NCBI GenBank assembly: GCA_947630745.1
Contig: CANRIT010000004.1
Coordinates: forward strand, 44,122 to 108,121
Direction of reading: 5' to 3'
Source of the DNA: an uncultured Clostridia bacterium
GTDB taxonomy: Bacteria; Bacillota; Clostridia; Christensenellales; UBA1242
Length of the DNA stretch: 64,000 bases
Shown here: piece after piece, positions 39,822 to 49,832 of the stretch
Numbering within the stretch: position 1 is the stretch's first letter
Layout of the letters: every line of letters begins with the position of its first letter
The notes under the pieces: model-generated
The model's input: the letters and a program-made list of their open reading frames with translations, nothing else
The model's database searches: none
What the model was told of the DNA's origin: nothing
Program-made: the position numbers and the translations under genes

Positions 39822-40178
39822 TTATGCTTTTTTACTGCTTTTAGCAGGTTTTTTTGCTTTTTGTGCATCTAATACTGCGCCACATTTTTTGCAAACGCGC
39901 ACAGTTTTGTCACCTTCAACTTTTTTAGCAACGCGGGTTGCTTTTTTACAAGTTGGGCAAACCACTTGCACATTGCTTACATCAATAGCACCTTCGTACT
40001 TTTTAATGCCGCCTTTGTCGTCTTTATTTCTTGGTTTTTTGTGGTGAGATTGAATATTAACACCAGTTACAACAACGCGACTATCATCTTTATTAACGGA
40101 CAAAACTTCACCAGTTTTACCAGCGTCTTTGCCAGTTAAAACCAAAACGTTGTCGCCCTTTTTAACACTTAATTTCAT
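39822..40178 (-). CDS. rplX: 50S ribosomal protein L24 with C-terminal CxxC...CxxC segment
   Basis: KKGDNVLVLTGKDAGKTGEVLSV, NIQSHHKKPRNKDDKGGI, then VVCPTCKKATRV...VRVCKKCGAVLD. Confidence 0.97.
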   Translation of the reverse strand: MKLSVKKGDNVLVLTGKDAGKTGEVLSVNKDDSRVVVTGVNIQSHHKKPRNKDDKGGIKKYEGAIDVSNVQVVCPTCKKATRVAKKVEGDKTVRVCKKCGAVLDAQKAKKPAKSSKKA

Positions 40179-40187
40179 ACTCTCCTC

Positions 40188-40556
40188 CTACAAAACCTCT
40201 GGTGCTAAGGACAAAATTTGAGTAAAGCCCTTTGCACGCAATTCTCTGGCGATTGGTCCAAACACACGAGTACCCCTTGGGGCATTTTGCTTGTCAATAA
40301 TAACTGCGGCATTATCGTCAAAACGGATATAAGTTCCGTCTGGGCGTTGCGCACCTTTTTTAGTGCGAACAATAACTGCGGTTACAACATCGCCTTTTTT
40401 AACTTTGCCATCTGGGTCTGCCTTAATAACTGAGGCAACAATAATATCACCAAGGTTTGCGCTGCGCCTAAACGAGCCGCCTTTGCAACGGATACATCTT
40501 AAACGCTTTGCACCAGTGTTATCTGCCACATTTAATGTTGATAATGGTTGAATCAT
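40188..40556 (-). CDS. rplN: 50S ribosomal protein L14
   Basis: [38 protein letters not shown]. Confidence 0.98.
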   Translation of the reverse strand: MIQPLSTLNVADNTGAKRLRCIRCKGGSFRRSANLGDIIVASVIKADPDGKVKKGDVVTAVIVRTKKGAQRPDGTYIRFDDNAAVIIDKQNAPRGTRVFGPIARELRAKGFTQILSLAPEVL

Positions 40557-40565
40557 ACTTGCCTC

Positions 40566-40826
40566 CTATTTAGCGCGTTCTACGATGGAAAGAAGCCTAA
40601 AATGTTTGTCGTGGCTAAGTGGACGAGTTTCCACAATAGCAACTGTGTCGCCAACATGCGCTTCGTTCTTTTCGTCATGCGCTTTGTATTTTTTAGAACT
40701 TGTAACATACTTTTTGTATATTGGATGTTTTTTTCTGCTGGTTACCAAAACAGTAATGGTCTTGTCCATTTTGTCTGAAACAACAACACCCTGAATAGTT
40801 TTGTGGTTTGACTTAATTTCTTCCAT
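40566..40826 (-). CDS. rpsQ: 30S ribosomal protein S17
   Basis: [39 protein letters not shown]; start reset to MEEIKSNHK. Confidence 0.96.
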   Translation of the reverse strand: MEEIKSNHKTIQGVVVSDKMDKTITVLVTSRKKHPIYKKYVTSSKKYKAHDEKNEAHVGDTVAIVETRPLSHDKHFRLLSIVERAK

Positions 40827-40830
40827 ACTC

Positions 40831-41040
40831 TTACTCCTTTGCTCCAGCAATTTGTTTTAATTTAAGGGCAGTTTTTACCCTAGCAATGTTTTTTCTAACA
40901 ATCCTAATACGCGAAGTATCTTGCAATTGACCAACTTTGTTTTGGAAGTTTAGGTTAAGAAGTTCGCCCCTTAACTTTTCATCTTCCGCCAAAAGTTCTT
41001 TAATTGATAAATTGTTGTAATTATTCTTCATTGTTTTCAC
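40831..41040 (-). CDS. rpmC: 50S ribosomal protein L29
   Basis: [44 protein letters not shown]. Confidence 0.96.
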   Translation of the reverse strand: MKTMKNNYNNLSIKELLAEDEKLRGELLNLNFQNKVGQLQDTSRIRIVRKNIARVKTALKLKQIAGAKE

Positions 41041-41452
41041 CGCCTTTTTCCTTGCGAATTACTCTGGTTTTGCAAGGAAGTTTGTGACTTGCAAGGCGAA
41101 GTGCTTCCAAGCAAACTTCTTCACTTGGACCACTAACCTCAATAAGCACTCTGTCTGTTTTAACAACAGCAACGTGGCCAACTTGTGCACCTTTACCGCT
41201 ACCCATACGAGTGTCGGCTGGTTTTTTGGTGATAGGTTTGTGTGGGAAAATTTTAATCCAAACCTTACCGCCACGTTTCATATATCTGTTGATTGCAACA
41301 CGGGCTGCTTCAATTTGGTTTGGAGTTATCCAACATGGCTCGGTTGCTTGAAGCCCATAGTCGCCATATGTAACCTTGCTACCACGAATAGCACGTCCTG
41401 TCATGCGGCCACGATGAACTTTTCTTCTTTTTTCTCTTTTAGGTATTAACAT
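41021..41452 (-). CDS. rplP: 50S ribosomal protein L16
   Basis: [36 protein letters not shown]. Confidence 0.98.
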   Translation of the reverse strand: MLIPKREKRRKVHRGRMTGRAIRGSKVTYGDYGLQATEPCWITPNQIEAARVAINRYMKRGGKVWIKIFPHKPITKKPADTRMGSGKGAQVGHVAVVKTDRVLIEVSGPSEEVCLEALRLASHKLPCKTRVIRKEKGGENNEE

Positions 41453-41454
41453 AA

Positions 41455-42135
41455 TTAGTTATCTCCTTTTTTGCGAGATTGTTGTGCAGAAAGTTGACTA
41501 ACCTTGCCCAAAATTTCGCCTTTGTTTATCCAAACTTTAACACCCAAAACGCCAAATGTGGTTTGCGCATCAACTTGTGCGTAATCTATGTTGGCGCGGA
41601 TTGTTTGAAGTGGAAGTGTACCGTCGTGGTCTTGTTCGGTACGCGCAATTTCTGCTCCGTCAAGACGGCCAGAAATCATAACCTTACAACCAACTGCACC
41701 TGCGCGCATAACGCGTTGGATTGCAGACTTCATAACACGCCTAAATTGTGCGCGTTTTTCAAGCTGAGCAGCAATTGATTCTGCCACCAACTTTGCATTA
41801 AGGTCTTGGTCTTTAACTTCAACCACGTTAACATTTACGCGCTTTGCAATTGTAAGTTTTTCTATATTCTTTTTAAGTGCTTCAACACCAGCACCCTTTT
41901 GACCAATAAGCACACCAGGTTTGCCAGTAAACACGCTTACTGTAACTGTGCTTTCGGTGCGTTCAATTGTAACATTTGCAATGGCACAATTTTTGTATTC
42001 TTTAAGGATGTAGTTACGGATAACATAATCTTCTTTTATGTTTTTAGCAATACTTTTTTTGTCTGTATACCAAAAAGAATTCCAAGTTTTGTTTGTACCA
42101 AGTCTTAAACCTAATGGATTAACTTTTTGTCCCAT
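41455..42135 (-). CDS. rpsC: 30S ribosomal protein S3
   Basis: [44 protein letters not shown]. Confidence 0.98.
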   Translation of the reverse strand: MGQKVNPLGLRLGTNKTWNSFWYTDKKSIAKNIKEDYVIRNYILKEYKNCAIANVTIERTESTVTVSVFTGKPGVLIGQKGAGVEALKKNIEKLTIAKRVNVNVVEVKDQDLNAKLVAESIAAQLEKRAQFRRVMKSAIQRVMRAGAVGCKVMISGRLDGAEIARTEQDHDGTLPLQTIRANIDYAQVDAQTTFGVLGVKVWINKGEILGKVSQLSAQQSRKKGDN

Positions 42136-42138
42136 ATT

Positions 42139-42528
42139 CTACTCCTTTACATCCAGCACAACTTTTATGTGGCTGGTTTTGGTTGTAATTCTATCCATGC
42201 CGCCCTTACCCCTTGCATACACCTTGTTTTGGCTGTTGTGAGCAGCGTTAACAATAATTTCTGCAACAAATAGGTCGTGCGCATTAAGCCCCTTGTTGTT
42301 GGTTGCGTTTGCGCCAGCAGAATTAACCACTTTTAACAAAATGCTTGCTGCATCTTGTGGCATATTGCTTAAAATTGCAACTGCATCGTCAAATTTTTTG
42401 CCCTTAACTAAGTCTGCAACAATTTTGGCCTTTGTAGGAGAAAGCCTAACATAGCGCACACTTGCGTATGGACGAGTGTCTTTATTTTGGTTGATTTTTT
42501 CCGATTTCTCTTTAATTCTTCTTGCCAT
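42139..42528 (-). CDS. rplV: 50S ribosomal protein L22
   Basis: ASVRYVRLSPTKAKIVADLVKGK, RGKGGMDRITTKTSHIKVVL. Confidence 0.97.
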   Translation of the reverse strand: MARRIKEKSEKINQNKDTRPYASVRYVRLSPTKAKIVADLVKGKKFDDAVAILSNMPQDAASILLKVVNSAGANATNNKGLNAHDLFVAEIIVNAAHNSQNKVYARGKGGMDRITTKTSHIKVVLDVKE

Positions 42529-42537
42529 AATTCACTC

Positions 42538-42816
42538 CTATTTCTTGTCCTTCGCCTCTTTCTGTTTATGCCCTTTAAATGTGCGGGTAGGTGCAAACTC
42601 ACCAAGTTTGTGACCAACCATATCAACAGTGCAGTAAACAGGAATATGCTTTCTGCCATTATGTACCGCAATTGTGTGACCAACAAATTCAGGATAAATT
42701 GTGCTTGACCTACTCCAAGTTTTAATTGCCTTCTTTTCGTTTTTGCTGTTCATTTCCTGAACGCGAGCCATAAGTTTTGCTTCTACATAAGGTTGTTTTT
42801 TTAAACTTCTACTCAT
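42538..42816 (-). CDS. rpsS: 30S ribosomal protein S19
   Basis: [50 protein letters not shown]. Confidence 0.98.
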   Translation of the reverse strand: MSRSLKKQPYVEAKLMARVQEMNSKNEKKAIKTWSRSSTIYPEFVGHTIAVHNGRKHIPVYCTVDMVGHKLGEFAPTRTFKGHKQKEAKDKK

Positions 42817-42824
42817 AATCTCTC

Positions 42825-43658
42825 CTAACCATTAGCCCTCTTAACAATAAGTTTGTCAGAAGCCTTTTTGTGTTTTCTAGTTTTGTAACCAATTGCAGGT
42901 TTACCCCATGGAGTAAGTGGACCAGCATGACCAACTGGCGCTTTACCATTTGCACCGCCGTGTGGGTGGTCAATAGGGTTCATCGCGCTACCACGAACGG
43001 TTGGACGGATGCCCAAATGGCGTGTGCGGCCTGCTTTACCAAGAGAAACAATTTCGTTTTCTTCATTGCCAAGTTCACCGATTGTTGCACGGCAGTTGGC
43101 AAGCACTTTCCTCATTTCGCCACTTGGCAAACGGATGGTTGCATATGCACCTTCTTTTGCCATAAGTTGAGCAGAAAGCCCAGCACTACGCACCAATTGT
43201 CCGCCGCGTTTTGGTTGCAATTCAATGTTGTGAATTTTTGAACCAAGTGGGATATCTTTAAGTTCCAAGGCATTGCCTGGTTTAATTTCCGCACCAGTAC
43301 CGCTAACAACAGTGTCTCCAACATTTAAACCTTTTGGTGCAAGGATAAAGCGTTTTTCGCCGTCTGCATAAACCAAAAGTGCAATGTATGCAGTGCGATT
43401 TGGGTCGTACTGGATGCTGTCAACTTTTGCTGGGATGCTATCCTTGTTGCGTTTAAAGTCAATTATGCGATATTTGCGTTTGTTACCCCCACCGATGTGC
43501 CTAACAGTAATTTTACCTTGGCTGTTGCGTCCGCCTGACTTGCCATTGTCGTTATCAAGCAAAGTTTTTGGAGCAACTGCTTTTTTGGTGGTGGTGTGAA
43601 TTTTATATTCTTGAAATCTGCTACCAGAAGAGGTAGGCTTTAATCTTTTTATAGCCAT
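42825..43658 (-). CDS. rplB: 50S ribosomal protein L2
   Basis: [26 protein letters not shown] and [17 protein letters not shown]. Confidence 0.99.
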   Translation of the reverse strand: MAIKRLKPTSSGSRFQEYKIHTTTKKAVAPKTLLDNDNGKSGGRNSQGKITVRHIGGGNKRKYRIIDFKRNKDSIPAKVDSIQYDPNRTAYIALLVYADGEKRFILAPKGLNVGDTVVSGTGAEIKPGNALELKDIPLGSKIHNIELQPKRGGQLVRSAGLSAQLMAKEGAYATIRLPSGEMRKVLANCRATIGELGNEENEIVSLGKAGRTRHLGIRPTVRGSAMNPIDHPHGGANGKAPVGHAGPLTPWGKPAIGYKTRKHKKASDKLIVKRANG

Positions 43659-43667
43659 AATTCACTC

Positions 43668-43970
43668 CTATTTAATACTCTCGAAGAAAGCGATGGCCTT
43701 AGATTCTGGCTTTAAGAAGACGATTGCCTTTTTGTAATCGCTTGTTGAACCAACTTGCGGACCATTTTTAGTTCTTCTAACTTTTTGTTTGCCCTTGACA
43801 CTAACCGTGTTTACGCGAGCAACTTGAACTTCAAACAATTTTTCAACTGCTTTTTTAATTTCAATTTTGTTGGCAGACTTTGCCACTTTAAAGGTGTAAA
43901 CCTTGTTTGGAATGCCAGCATATGACTTTTCTGTCATAATAGGCTTTAAAATGATTTGTTGTGCTTCCAT
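43668..43970 (-). CDS. rplW: 50S ribosomal protein L23
   Basis: IILKPIMTEKSYAGIPNKVYTFKVAKSANKIEIKKAVEKLF. Confidence 0.97.
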   Translation of the reverse strand: MEAQQIILKPIMTEKSYAGIPNKVYTFKVAKSANKIEIKKAVEKLFEVQVARVNTVSVKGKQKVRRTKNGPQVGSTSDYKKAIVFLKPESKAIAFFESIK

Positions 43971-44593
43971 TATACGTATGCCTCCTCAATCTTTTTGATT
44001 GCGTTTTTGGTGAATACAAGGTATTTGTTTTCCACAATGTCGGCAACGTTTAACAAGTCTACATTTTCACATTTAACCTTTTGGATGTTGTTGGTTGCAC
44101 GAAGCACTTCGTCATCCTTACCCAAGGTTAAAATCATTGTGCGTTTGTTTAAGTTGAATGCTTTTAAGAAAGCAGCTGCTTCCTTAGTTTTTGCATCTTT
44201 AAATTTAAGTTCGTCCACAATGTAAACTTCGTTTTGCCTGATTTTTTCACTTAATGCGGATATAAACGCAATATCGCGCATCTTTTTGTTGATTTTTTGC
44301 CTAAAATCCCTTGGCTTTGGTGCAAACACCACGCCGCCGCCATCAAATTGTGGAGCACTCTTTTCATCATGACGAGCATTGCCTGTGCCTTTTTGTCTGT
44401 AAATTTTCTTTTTGCTGGCATTAACTTCACTTCTGGTTAAAGTTGATTTTGTGCCTTGTCGTGCGTTGTTGTGAAGAGCAACCACCACTTGGTGAATAAG
44501 TGATTCCTTATACTCAACTGCAAACACTTCGTCAGAAAGAGTTACATCCCCAACTTCTTCTTTTTTAATATTATAAACTTTAAGTTTTGCCAT
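43970..44593 (-). CDS. rplD: 50S ribosomal protein L4
   Basis: NNARQGTKSTLTRSEVNASKKKIYRQKGTGNARHDEKSAPQFDGGGVVFAPKPRDF. Confidence 0.98.
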   Translation of the reverse strand: MAKLKVYNIKKEEVGDVTLSDEVFAVEYKESLIHQVVVALHNNARQGTKSTLTRSEVNASKKKIYRQKGTGNARHDEKSAPQFDGGGVVFAPKPRDFRQKINKKMRDIAFISALSEKIRQNEVYIVDELKFKDAKTKEAAAFLKAFNLNKRTMILTLGKDDEVLRATNNIQKVKCENVDLLNVADIVENKYLVFTKNAIKKIEEAYV

Positions 44594-44604
44594 AGTTTAC
44601 TCCT

Positions 44605-45237
44605 TTAAGCCTTTGCTGCGGATTTGATTGTAACAAATGATTTTTTAGGTCCTGGGATGGCACCCTTAATTAAAATCAAATTCCTTTCCGCATCCACGCG
44701 CACAATTTTAAGGTTTTGCACGGTAACGGCCTCATGACCATAGTGACCAGGCATCTTTTTGTTTTTGAAAACCTTACCTGGAGTGGTACGAGAACCCATT
44801 GAACCAACTTCTCTGTGAACTGGACCAACACCGTGAGTCATTTTAAGGCGTTGTTGATTCCAGCGCTTGATAACGCCAGTAAATCCGTGACCTTTTGTTA
44901 TGCCAGCGACATCGACAATATCGCCCTCGCTAAACATATCTGCTTTAACTTCTTGCCCAACGGCAAATTTGGATATGTCGTTATATTTAAATTCTTTTAA
45001 AATGCGTTTTGGCTCAACGCCTGCTTTTTTAAACGCACCAGTTTGGCATTTGTTTACATTTTTTGATTTTATTTCGCCATAAGCAAGTTGAACTGCATCG
45101 TAACCATCAGTTTGTTTGTTTTTGATTTGGGTTACAAAGCAAGGACCTGCCATAACAACTGTAACTGGCACAACTCTGCCATCGTCATCAAAAATTTGTG
45201 TCATGCCAATTTTTGTACCGATAATTGCCTTTTCCAC
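44605..45237 (-). CDS. rplC: 50S ribosomal protein L3
   Basis: [39 protein letters not shown]-type, [35 protein letters not shown]. Confidence 0.98.
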   Translation of the reverse strand: MEKAIIGTKIGMTQIFDDDGRVVPVTVVMAGPCFVTQIKNKQTDGYDAVQLAYGEIKSKNVNKCQTGAFKKAGVEPKRILKEFKYNDISKFAVGQEVKADMFSEGDIVDVAGITKGHGFTGVIKRWNQQRLKMTHGVGPVHREVGSMGSRTTPGKVFKNKKMPGHYGHEAVTVQNLKIVRVDAERNLILIKGAIPGPKKSFVTIKSAAKA

Positions 45238-45246
45238 AATTCCCTC

Positions 45247-45555
45247 CTATACTTCCACTTTGATATCAACACCACTTGGAACGTCAACCTTTAAGATTGC
45301 ATCCCTTGCCTTAGGGTTTGGTGCGTAAATATCAATAAGTCTAAAATGTGTACAAGATTCAAACTGCTCGCGAGAATCTTTGTACCTGTGCGTTGCACGA
45401 ATAACTGTTACCACTTCCCTTTTGGTTGGAAGAGGAATTGGACCGGACACTTTGCATCCGGACTTAATTGCGGTATCAACAATCCTTGATGCCACATTTT
45501 CGACTAAGCCAGCATCATAACCAGCAAGCTTAATCCTAAGTTTTGTAGTTGCCAT
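45247..45555 (-). CDS. rpsJ: 30S ribosomal protein S10
   Basis: [62 protein letters not shown]. Confidence 0.99.
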   Translation of the reverse strand: MATTKLRIKLAGYDAGLVENVASRIVDTAIKSGCKVSGPIPLPTKREVVTVIRATHRYKDSREQFESCTHFRLIDIYAPNPKARDAILKVDVPSGVDIKVEV

Positions 45556-45796
45556 AAATTTCTCCTTTTAATATTTTGCAATACAATAACCAGAACTTAA
45601 CCGCGAACCGCGTCCGCGTGTTAAGTGCTAACCTTCAAATAAAATTGGGTGAACACCCATTATCTGTCTGGCGGCTTAAAAGCCTACGGTCTGCCCAAAT
45701 TACCACCCTGCCGTGTGCTGGCGGATGCAACCTTGCGCTTCCTTCCGCGTTTTGTTTTGCCCAATAAAAATAGACCAAAACATGGTTAGTAACCCT
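45556..45796 (-). promoter_or_regulatory. Long structured 5' leader of the S10 super-operon
   Basis: ~235 nt from predicted TSS to rpsJ; stem-loops at 45596-45625 (CTTAAC...GTTAAG with CGCG extension), 45646-45659 (TGGGT-GTTC-ACCCA), 45673-45684 (GGCTTTTAAGCC); locally much GC-richer than flanks. Confidence 0.6.
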
Positions 45797-45825
45797 ATTG
45801 TAGCAAACATAAAAAAATTTGTCAA
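45797..45825 (-). promoter_or_regulatory. S10 super-operon promoter
   Basis: TTGACA-N17-TACAAT on minus strand. Confidence 0.85.
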
Positions 45826-46383
45826 CCCTTTTTTACAAAATTTTTTAAAATTTTTTATATTGGCAAAATACCGCCTAAATAGCGCAAAAGCAAATACCTA
45901 GCCAATAAAAATAGTTTTAAGCACATTTCCACATTTGTTTTGTTTGCATAAGTCTTTTACGCACGTGCGCACGCGCGCGTTATATAATGTATCCTTATTT
46001 ATATAGCAAATGGTTTGTTGTTGTAAATTTAACTAACCCACAATTATAATGATAAACATGTTACAGCAAAACAATTATGTATTTTTTATTAGCGTTATTA
46101 GTAAATATACCCCCGCCCCTATATTTTAAATTTTAATTAATTATATAATAAACATTATACCCCCATACCCTATTTTTATTTATTACATGCAAAAAAATAA
46201 AATTGTTGTTTTTAGTTAGCAAAAAGATAAGCATAAAAAATTATTTAACTAAAAATAGAAATTTAAAAAATAAATTAATTTTGTTGTTTTTATTAATTTA
46301 TAGATAAAAATTTTTGTAAAAGCACAAAAACAACAAAAAATTGCGCAAAAAACTCAATTTTTTTATTTTTTTTACGCAATTTT

Positions 46384-47091
46384 TTAACAATTTATTAAAT
46401 TATCAGCAATATTTACATCTGGGCTTTCTTTAATTTTATCGATGGTGTCTTGGTAAGCGGTAAAAAGCAACGCCAAATTATCACCAGTAATTTTTTCAAA
46501 TTTAAACACGCCATCTTTTTCTAGTGTGGACGCATCAACTCGACACATTTCGTTAAATCTAAATATTCTGCAAAACAATTCGTAATCCATAACCAAATCG
46601 CGGTCAAAATCAAAAACAAACTGCCGCCCATCTTCGCGCGTGAACAGAATGCCGCAAAACATAAAAGGATTGCCATATTCCGCCACGCCCGTCAGCACGC
46701 TAAAATCCAAACCCTCATCTTTAAAATAGCACAAAAAGTAATAGGCGTTTGAATATCCATGATACATTAGAAATTCTTTTGGATACCTTTTATGTTCAAA
46801 AAACTCACGCGCGTTGTAAACCAGCCAGTTGCCAAACTCAGTTTCAACTGAAAATGGTTTTTTAAGTGTGCCTTTGCCAGAAAACTTTTTTAAAAACCAG
46901 ATATTGTTTAGCGACTTTTTGGCAATCACCTTTTCTAGTAAATCAGTTTTCTGCGTTAAAGTGGACAGAACAAAAATAAGGTCATCATAACTATTTTCAT
47001 CTTGGTCGTTGTAAAACAAATCCTTTTCCTTAACCGGCAAATCTTCGCTATGCTTGCAATTTATAAACTTTATTGCTTGATTTAAATCCAT
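46384..47091 (-). CDS. Hypothetical protein
   Basis: ORF with start at MDLNQAIKFINCKH preferred; promoter-like TTGACA-N16-TATACT upstream. Confidence 0.6.
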   Translation of the reverse strand: MDLNQAIKFINCKHSEDLPVKEKDLFYNDQDENSYDDLIFVLSTLTQKTDLLEKVIAKKSLNNIWFLKKFSGKGTLKKPFSVETEFGNWLVYNAREFFEHKRYPKEFLMYHGYSNAYYFLCYFKDEGLDFSVLTGVAEYGNPFMFCGILFTREDGRQFVFDFDRDLVMDYELFCRIFRFNEMCRVDASTLEKDGVFKFEKITGDNLALLFTAYQDTIDKIKESPDVNIADNLINC

Positions 47092-47191
47092 ACCCACCCC
47101 CACAATTAGAAAAAGTATAACGCAATTATAAAATTTGTCAATACCTTTTAAAAATTTTGTCGACAAAAATAAAAAAGTTTTAAAAAACCTA

Positions 47192-47220
47192 TTTACAAAT
47201 AAAAATAATTGTGATATAAT
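47192..47220 (+). promoter_or_regulatory. Distal promoter of tandem pair
   Basis: TTTACA-N17-TATAAT. Confidence 0.65.
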
Positions 47221-47270
47221 GCTAGCAACAAAAAAAGTTTGTAAATTTCAAAAAATTTTTAAAAAAGGTA

Positions 47271-47299
47271 TTTACAAACCCAAAAATGTGTGCTACAAT
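47271..47299 (+). promoter_or_regulatory. Proximal promoter of tandem pair
   Basis: TTTACA-N17-TACAAT, upstream of RBS AAAGGAG and ATG 47324. Confidence 0.65.
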
Positions 47300-47323
47300 A
47301 CACTTGAGATAAAGGAGAATATT

Positions 47324-47824
47324 ATGACAGAAAAAGAAAAGAAAGCATTAGGTTACAACATAGACAAAACCCAACTATTAAAAGTTATGGACGCTTCAGA
47401 TGAATATGTTTGCAACAGATATTTAACACAAGACCCAAGTGCTTTTGTTCCATCAACCATGGAATTTGATGAAAAATTTCATAAAGTTCTAAACAAATAT
47501 GATTATGATGAGAACACAAAACAAAATTTTTATGAGTATGACAACGTAAGATTGTGTCAAGGCATTTGCCTGGATTTCTTCTTCTCTAAGCTTAAATTTG
47601 ATGTTTTCCCACTTTTGCCAGCAGACTACAACTTAGACCTTCCAAATATTTTGCATGATTTGAACGAAGTTTTGGGACAGAATAGAGACGAAATTAGACA
47701 AGCAACCTTTAACAGAAAAAATAAAACACCAACCCGTTTCTTCTTCAACATTTCAAACACAATATGTGATATTATTATTGACAAAGCCATTCAATACGCT
47801 TGCGGAAAAATATCAAATAAATAA
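47324..47824 (+). CDS. Hypothetical protein
   Basis: 166 aa from ATG 47324 (MTEKEKKALGYNIDKTQ) with RBS AAAGGAG; ORF track start is upstream of the promoter. Confidence 0.65.
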   Translation: MTEKEKKALGYNIDKTQLLKVMDASDEYVCNRYLTQDPSAFVPSTMEFDEKFHKVLNKYDYDENTKQNFYEYDNVRLCQGICLDFFFSKLKFDVFPLLPADYNLDLPNILHDLNEVLGQNRDEIRQATFNRKNKTPTRFFFNISNTICDIIIDKAIQYACGKISNK

Positions 47825-47858
47825 TTAAAAAGTCGCAACCCAAGTTGCGAACTTTTTT

Positions 47859-49553
47859 TTATCTATTTAATGTTGTGCCCTCTTCTTCAACATTTAGATT
47901 ACTTACATTAGCATCAACAGTTGAATTAACAGGCTTTACATCTGCATTAGATAATAGTGTTTTGACGCCTGTCTTTCTAGCACTCGCCGCCAATTCATCT
48001 CGTTTAGCATTCATTGTTGCAAATATGTCTGCTAGATTAACAGGTTTTGCGGTAACATCATCATTATTTTGATTTGGTTTAACTTCTTGCGCGATTAAAC
48101 CCTTTCCTTCGGCTTTTGACTCCGGAGTGAAAATATAGCCGGTGCCGCTGACATTGGCGGCGGGTTGTTTTGCATTTGGAGTGATTGTTTTGGGTTTATC
48201 CGCCCCTGCTTTTTTACCTGCCTTGTTATCTGCTTTTTTGCCTGCATTTTTGCCTGCATTTTTGTCTGGCTTTTTATCTACTTTTTTATCTGGCTTTTTG
48301 TCTTCCTTTTTAATATCGGTTTTTGTGCTAGTTGCTGCATTCTTTTCTTCTGCAACCGCCTTGCCCAGCAGACCTTTTGCGTTTTGTTTGGTTGATGATT
48401 TGGTTGTGTTCACAAATTGCATGGTGGAATCGTCAATATTTTCCGTAATATCTTGGTCGGTTTTGTTTTTAATTTCGCCCGCAATTGCCATCATCAAGCC
48501 AACCAGTTCGCCCGCCACCTTTGCCTTTTTTATGCCAGTAATTATGTCAATAGCCCGCTTTTGTGCATTTGCATACGCCTTGGTTTGCGCTGATTTAAGC
48601 TGCTCATCCAATGCAAAAATTGAAAGTGTGGCTTCTGCATTAAGCGTATCTACCACTGGCTTTGCTATAGGGATTTCTTTACCCAAAACATCGTATGCGT
48701 TATTTTTAAGTTCAACCGCTTGTTCTGCCTTAATATTCCTTTCATTTTGAATGTTGTGCCTTTCTGTTAAAAACTCTTGCTGCTCTTTTGGCGACAGCGA
48801 TTGCAAATTGATTTCAACCGCAAAATCCAGCACTTCGTTTAAAGTTTTTGCAAAGTTAGGTTTGTCAAGCTGCAAAATAGACTTTTTTTCAAGCGCTTGT
48901 TTAAGCTGTTCCGCCACCGCCTTTTCAAGCTCGGGATAGCGGGAAATTAATTCCATTAAATTTTTTGTGTAATTGGCTTCGGCAATTTCAAGTTCTTCTT
49001 CCTTTTCTGCAAACATGCTGTTTGCGTAAAGCAGATATTTAAAGCGCGAAACAATGCCAAAATACATTTGAAGTTGCTCTTCATCCAAATTGTGAATATC
49101 AAGCGAATTGCCACCAAACTGGCTTATATGCCAACGATTGTAAACCGCATTTTTATCAATTGTGCCGCTGGTTTTAACCCTATCCAAAACATACTCGTTT
49201 ATGTTGCTGTAACTGCCCGAATTAAATTTGAAATTGCCTTCTAAACTAAGTTTTTCAATAATAGAAAGCGTGGCGGTGTCATTTTCAAAGGTGACCAAAA
49301 AGGTGATTGGTGAATTTATAACCAGCACGCTGTGGCAAACGTCAATATTTTCCATGCTGTCAACAAAATATTTTGGCATGGCAATAAGCTCTTTAACAAT
49401 TTCTAGGTCAATAACATATTCCCCACGCTCGTCAAAATCGCCCAACATAAAGCCCAAAGCGGAATGCCTTGCCATGTTGAATTTAAGGTACTGAATTTCT
49501 GCGCTATCTTCGGTGTAGGTTTCTTCTATGCCTTGCTTTAAATACTTCGCCAT
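47859..49553 (-). CDS. Hypothetical protein with Lys/Asp-rich repeat linker
   Basis: 564 aa; KKEDKKPDKKVDKKPDKNAGKNAGKKADNKAGKKAG low-complexity tract. Confidence 0.65.
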   Translation of the reverse strand: MAKYLKQGIEETYTEDSAEIQYLKFNMARHSALGFMLGDFDERGEYVIDLEIVKELIAMPKYFVDSMENIDVCHSVLVINSPITFLVTFENDTATLSIIEKLSLEGNFKFNSGSYSNINEYVLDRVKTSGTIDKNAVYNRWHISQFGGNSLDIHNLDEEQLQMYFGIVSRFKYLLYANSMFAEKEEELEIAEANYTKNLMELISRYPELEKAVAEQLKQALEKKSILQLDKPNFAKTLNEVLDFAVEINLQSLSPKEQQEFLTERHNIQNERNIKAEQAVELKNNAYDVLGKEIPIAKPVVDTLNAEATLSIFALDEQLKSAQTKAYANAQKRAIDIITGIKKAKVAGELVGLMMAIAGEIKNKTDQDITENIDDSTMQFVNTTKSSTKQNAKGLLGKAVAEEKNAATSTKTDIKKEDKKPDKKVDKKPDKNAGKNAGKKADNKAGKKAGADKPKTITPNAKQPAANVSGTGYIFTPESKAEGKGLIAQEVKPNQNNDDVTAKPVNLADIFATMNAKRDELAASARKTGVKTLLSNADVKPVNSTVDANVSNLNVEEEGTTLNR

Positions 49554-49699
49554 ACTTTCTCCTATTTGCCGACCAAATCTTAAATTTTTGGCAAGCAGTT
49601 AATTATCTCACTTTTATTATATCACAATACATAAAAAAATCAAAATAATTTTTGCCTTATTTTTAATTTGATTGTTTAAATAATGCCAAATTAAAAACA

Positions 49700-49726
49700 A
49701 AAAACCGCACAACTTTTGTTGCACGG
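49700..49726 (-). terminator. Terminator of rpmE-prmC-prfA gene string
   Basis: CCGTGCAAC-AAAA-GTTGTGCGG followed by T6 on minus strand. Confidence 0.6.
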
Positions 49727-49832
49727 AAAATGTTAATTTTATTGCTTAATTATGTTTTATTTTTTGCGTACAAATTGAAATACAACTCATTTCTTGGCAA
49801 AATTAAGGTTTATTAAAAATTTATTTTTCAAC

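Noticed and set aside
39822-40178. Zinc-ribbon tail on L24 as novel
   Set aside because: C-terminal CxxC pairs occur in many bacterial L24 proteins; together with Cys-containing S4, S14, L31 and L36 this is an ordinary zinc-replete set.
48142-48750. 202-aa plus-strand ORF
   Set aside because: Antisense to the Lys-rich protein 47859-49553; its LPAFLSGFLS repeat is the reverse-strand reading of the Lys-rich repeat.
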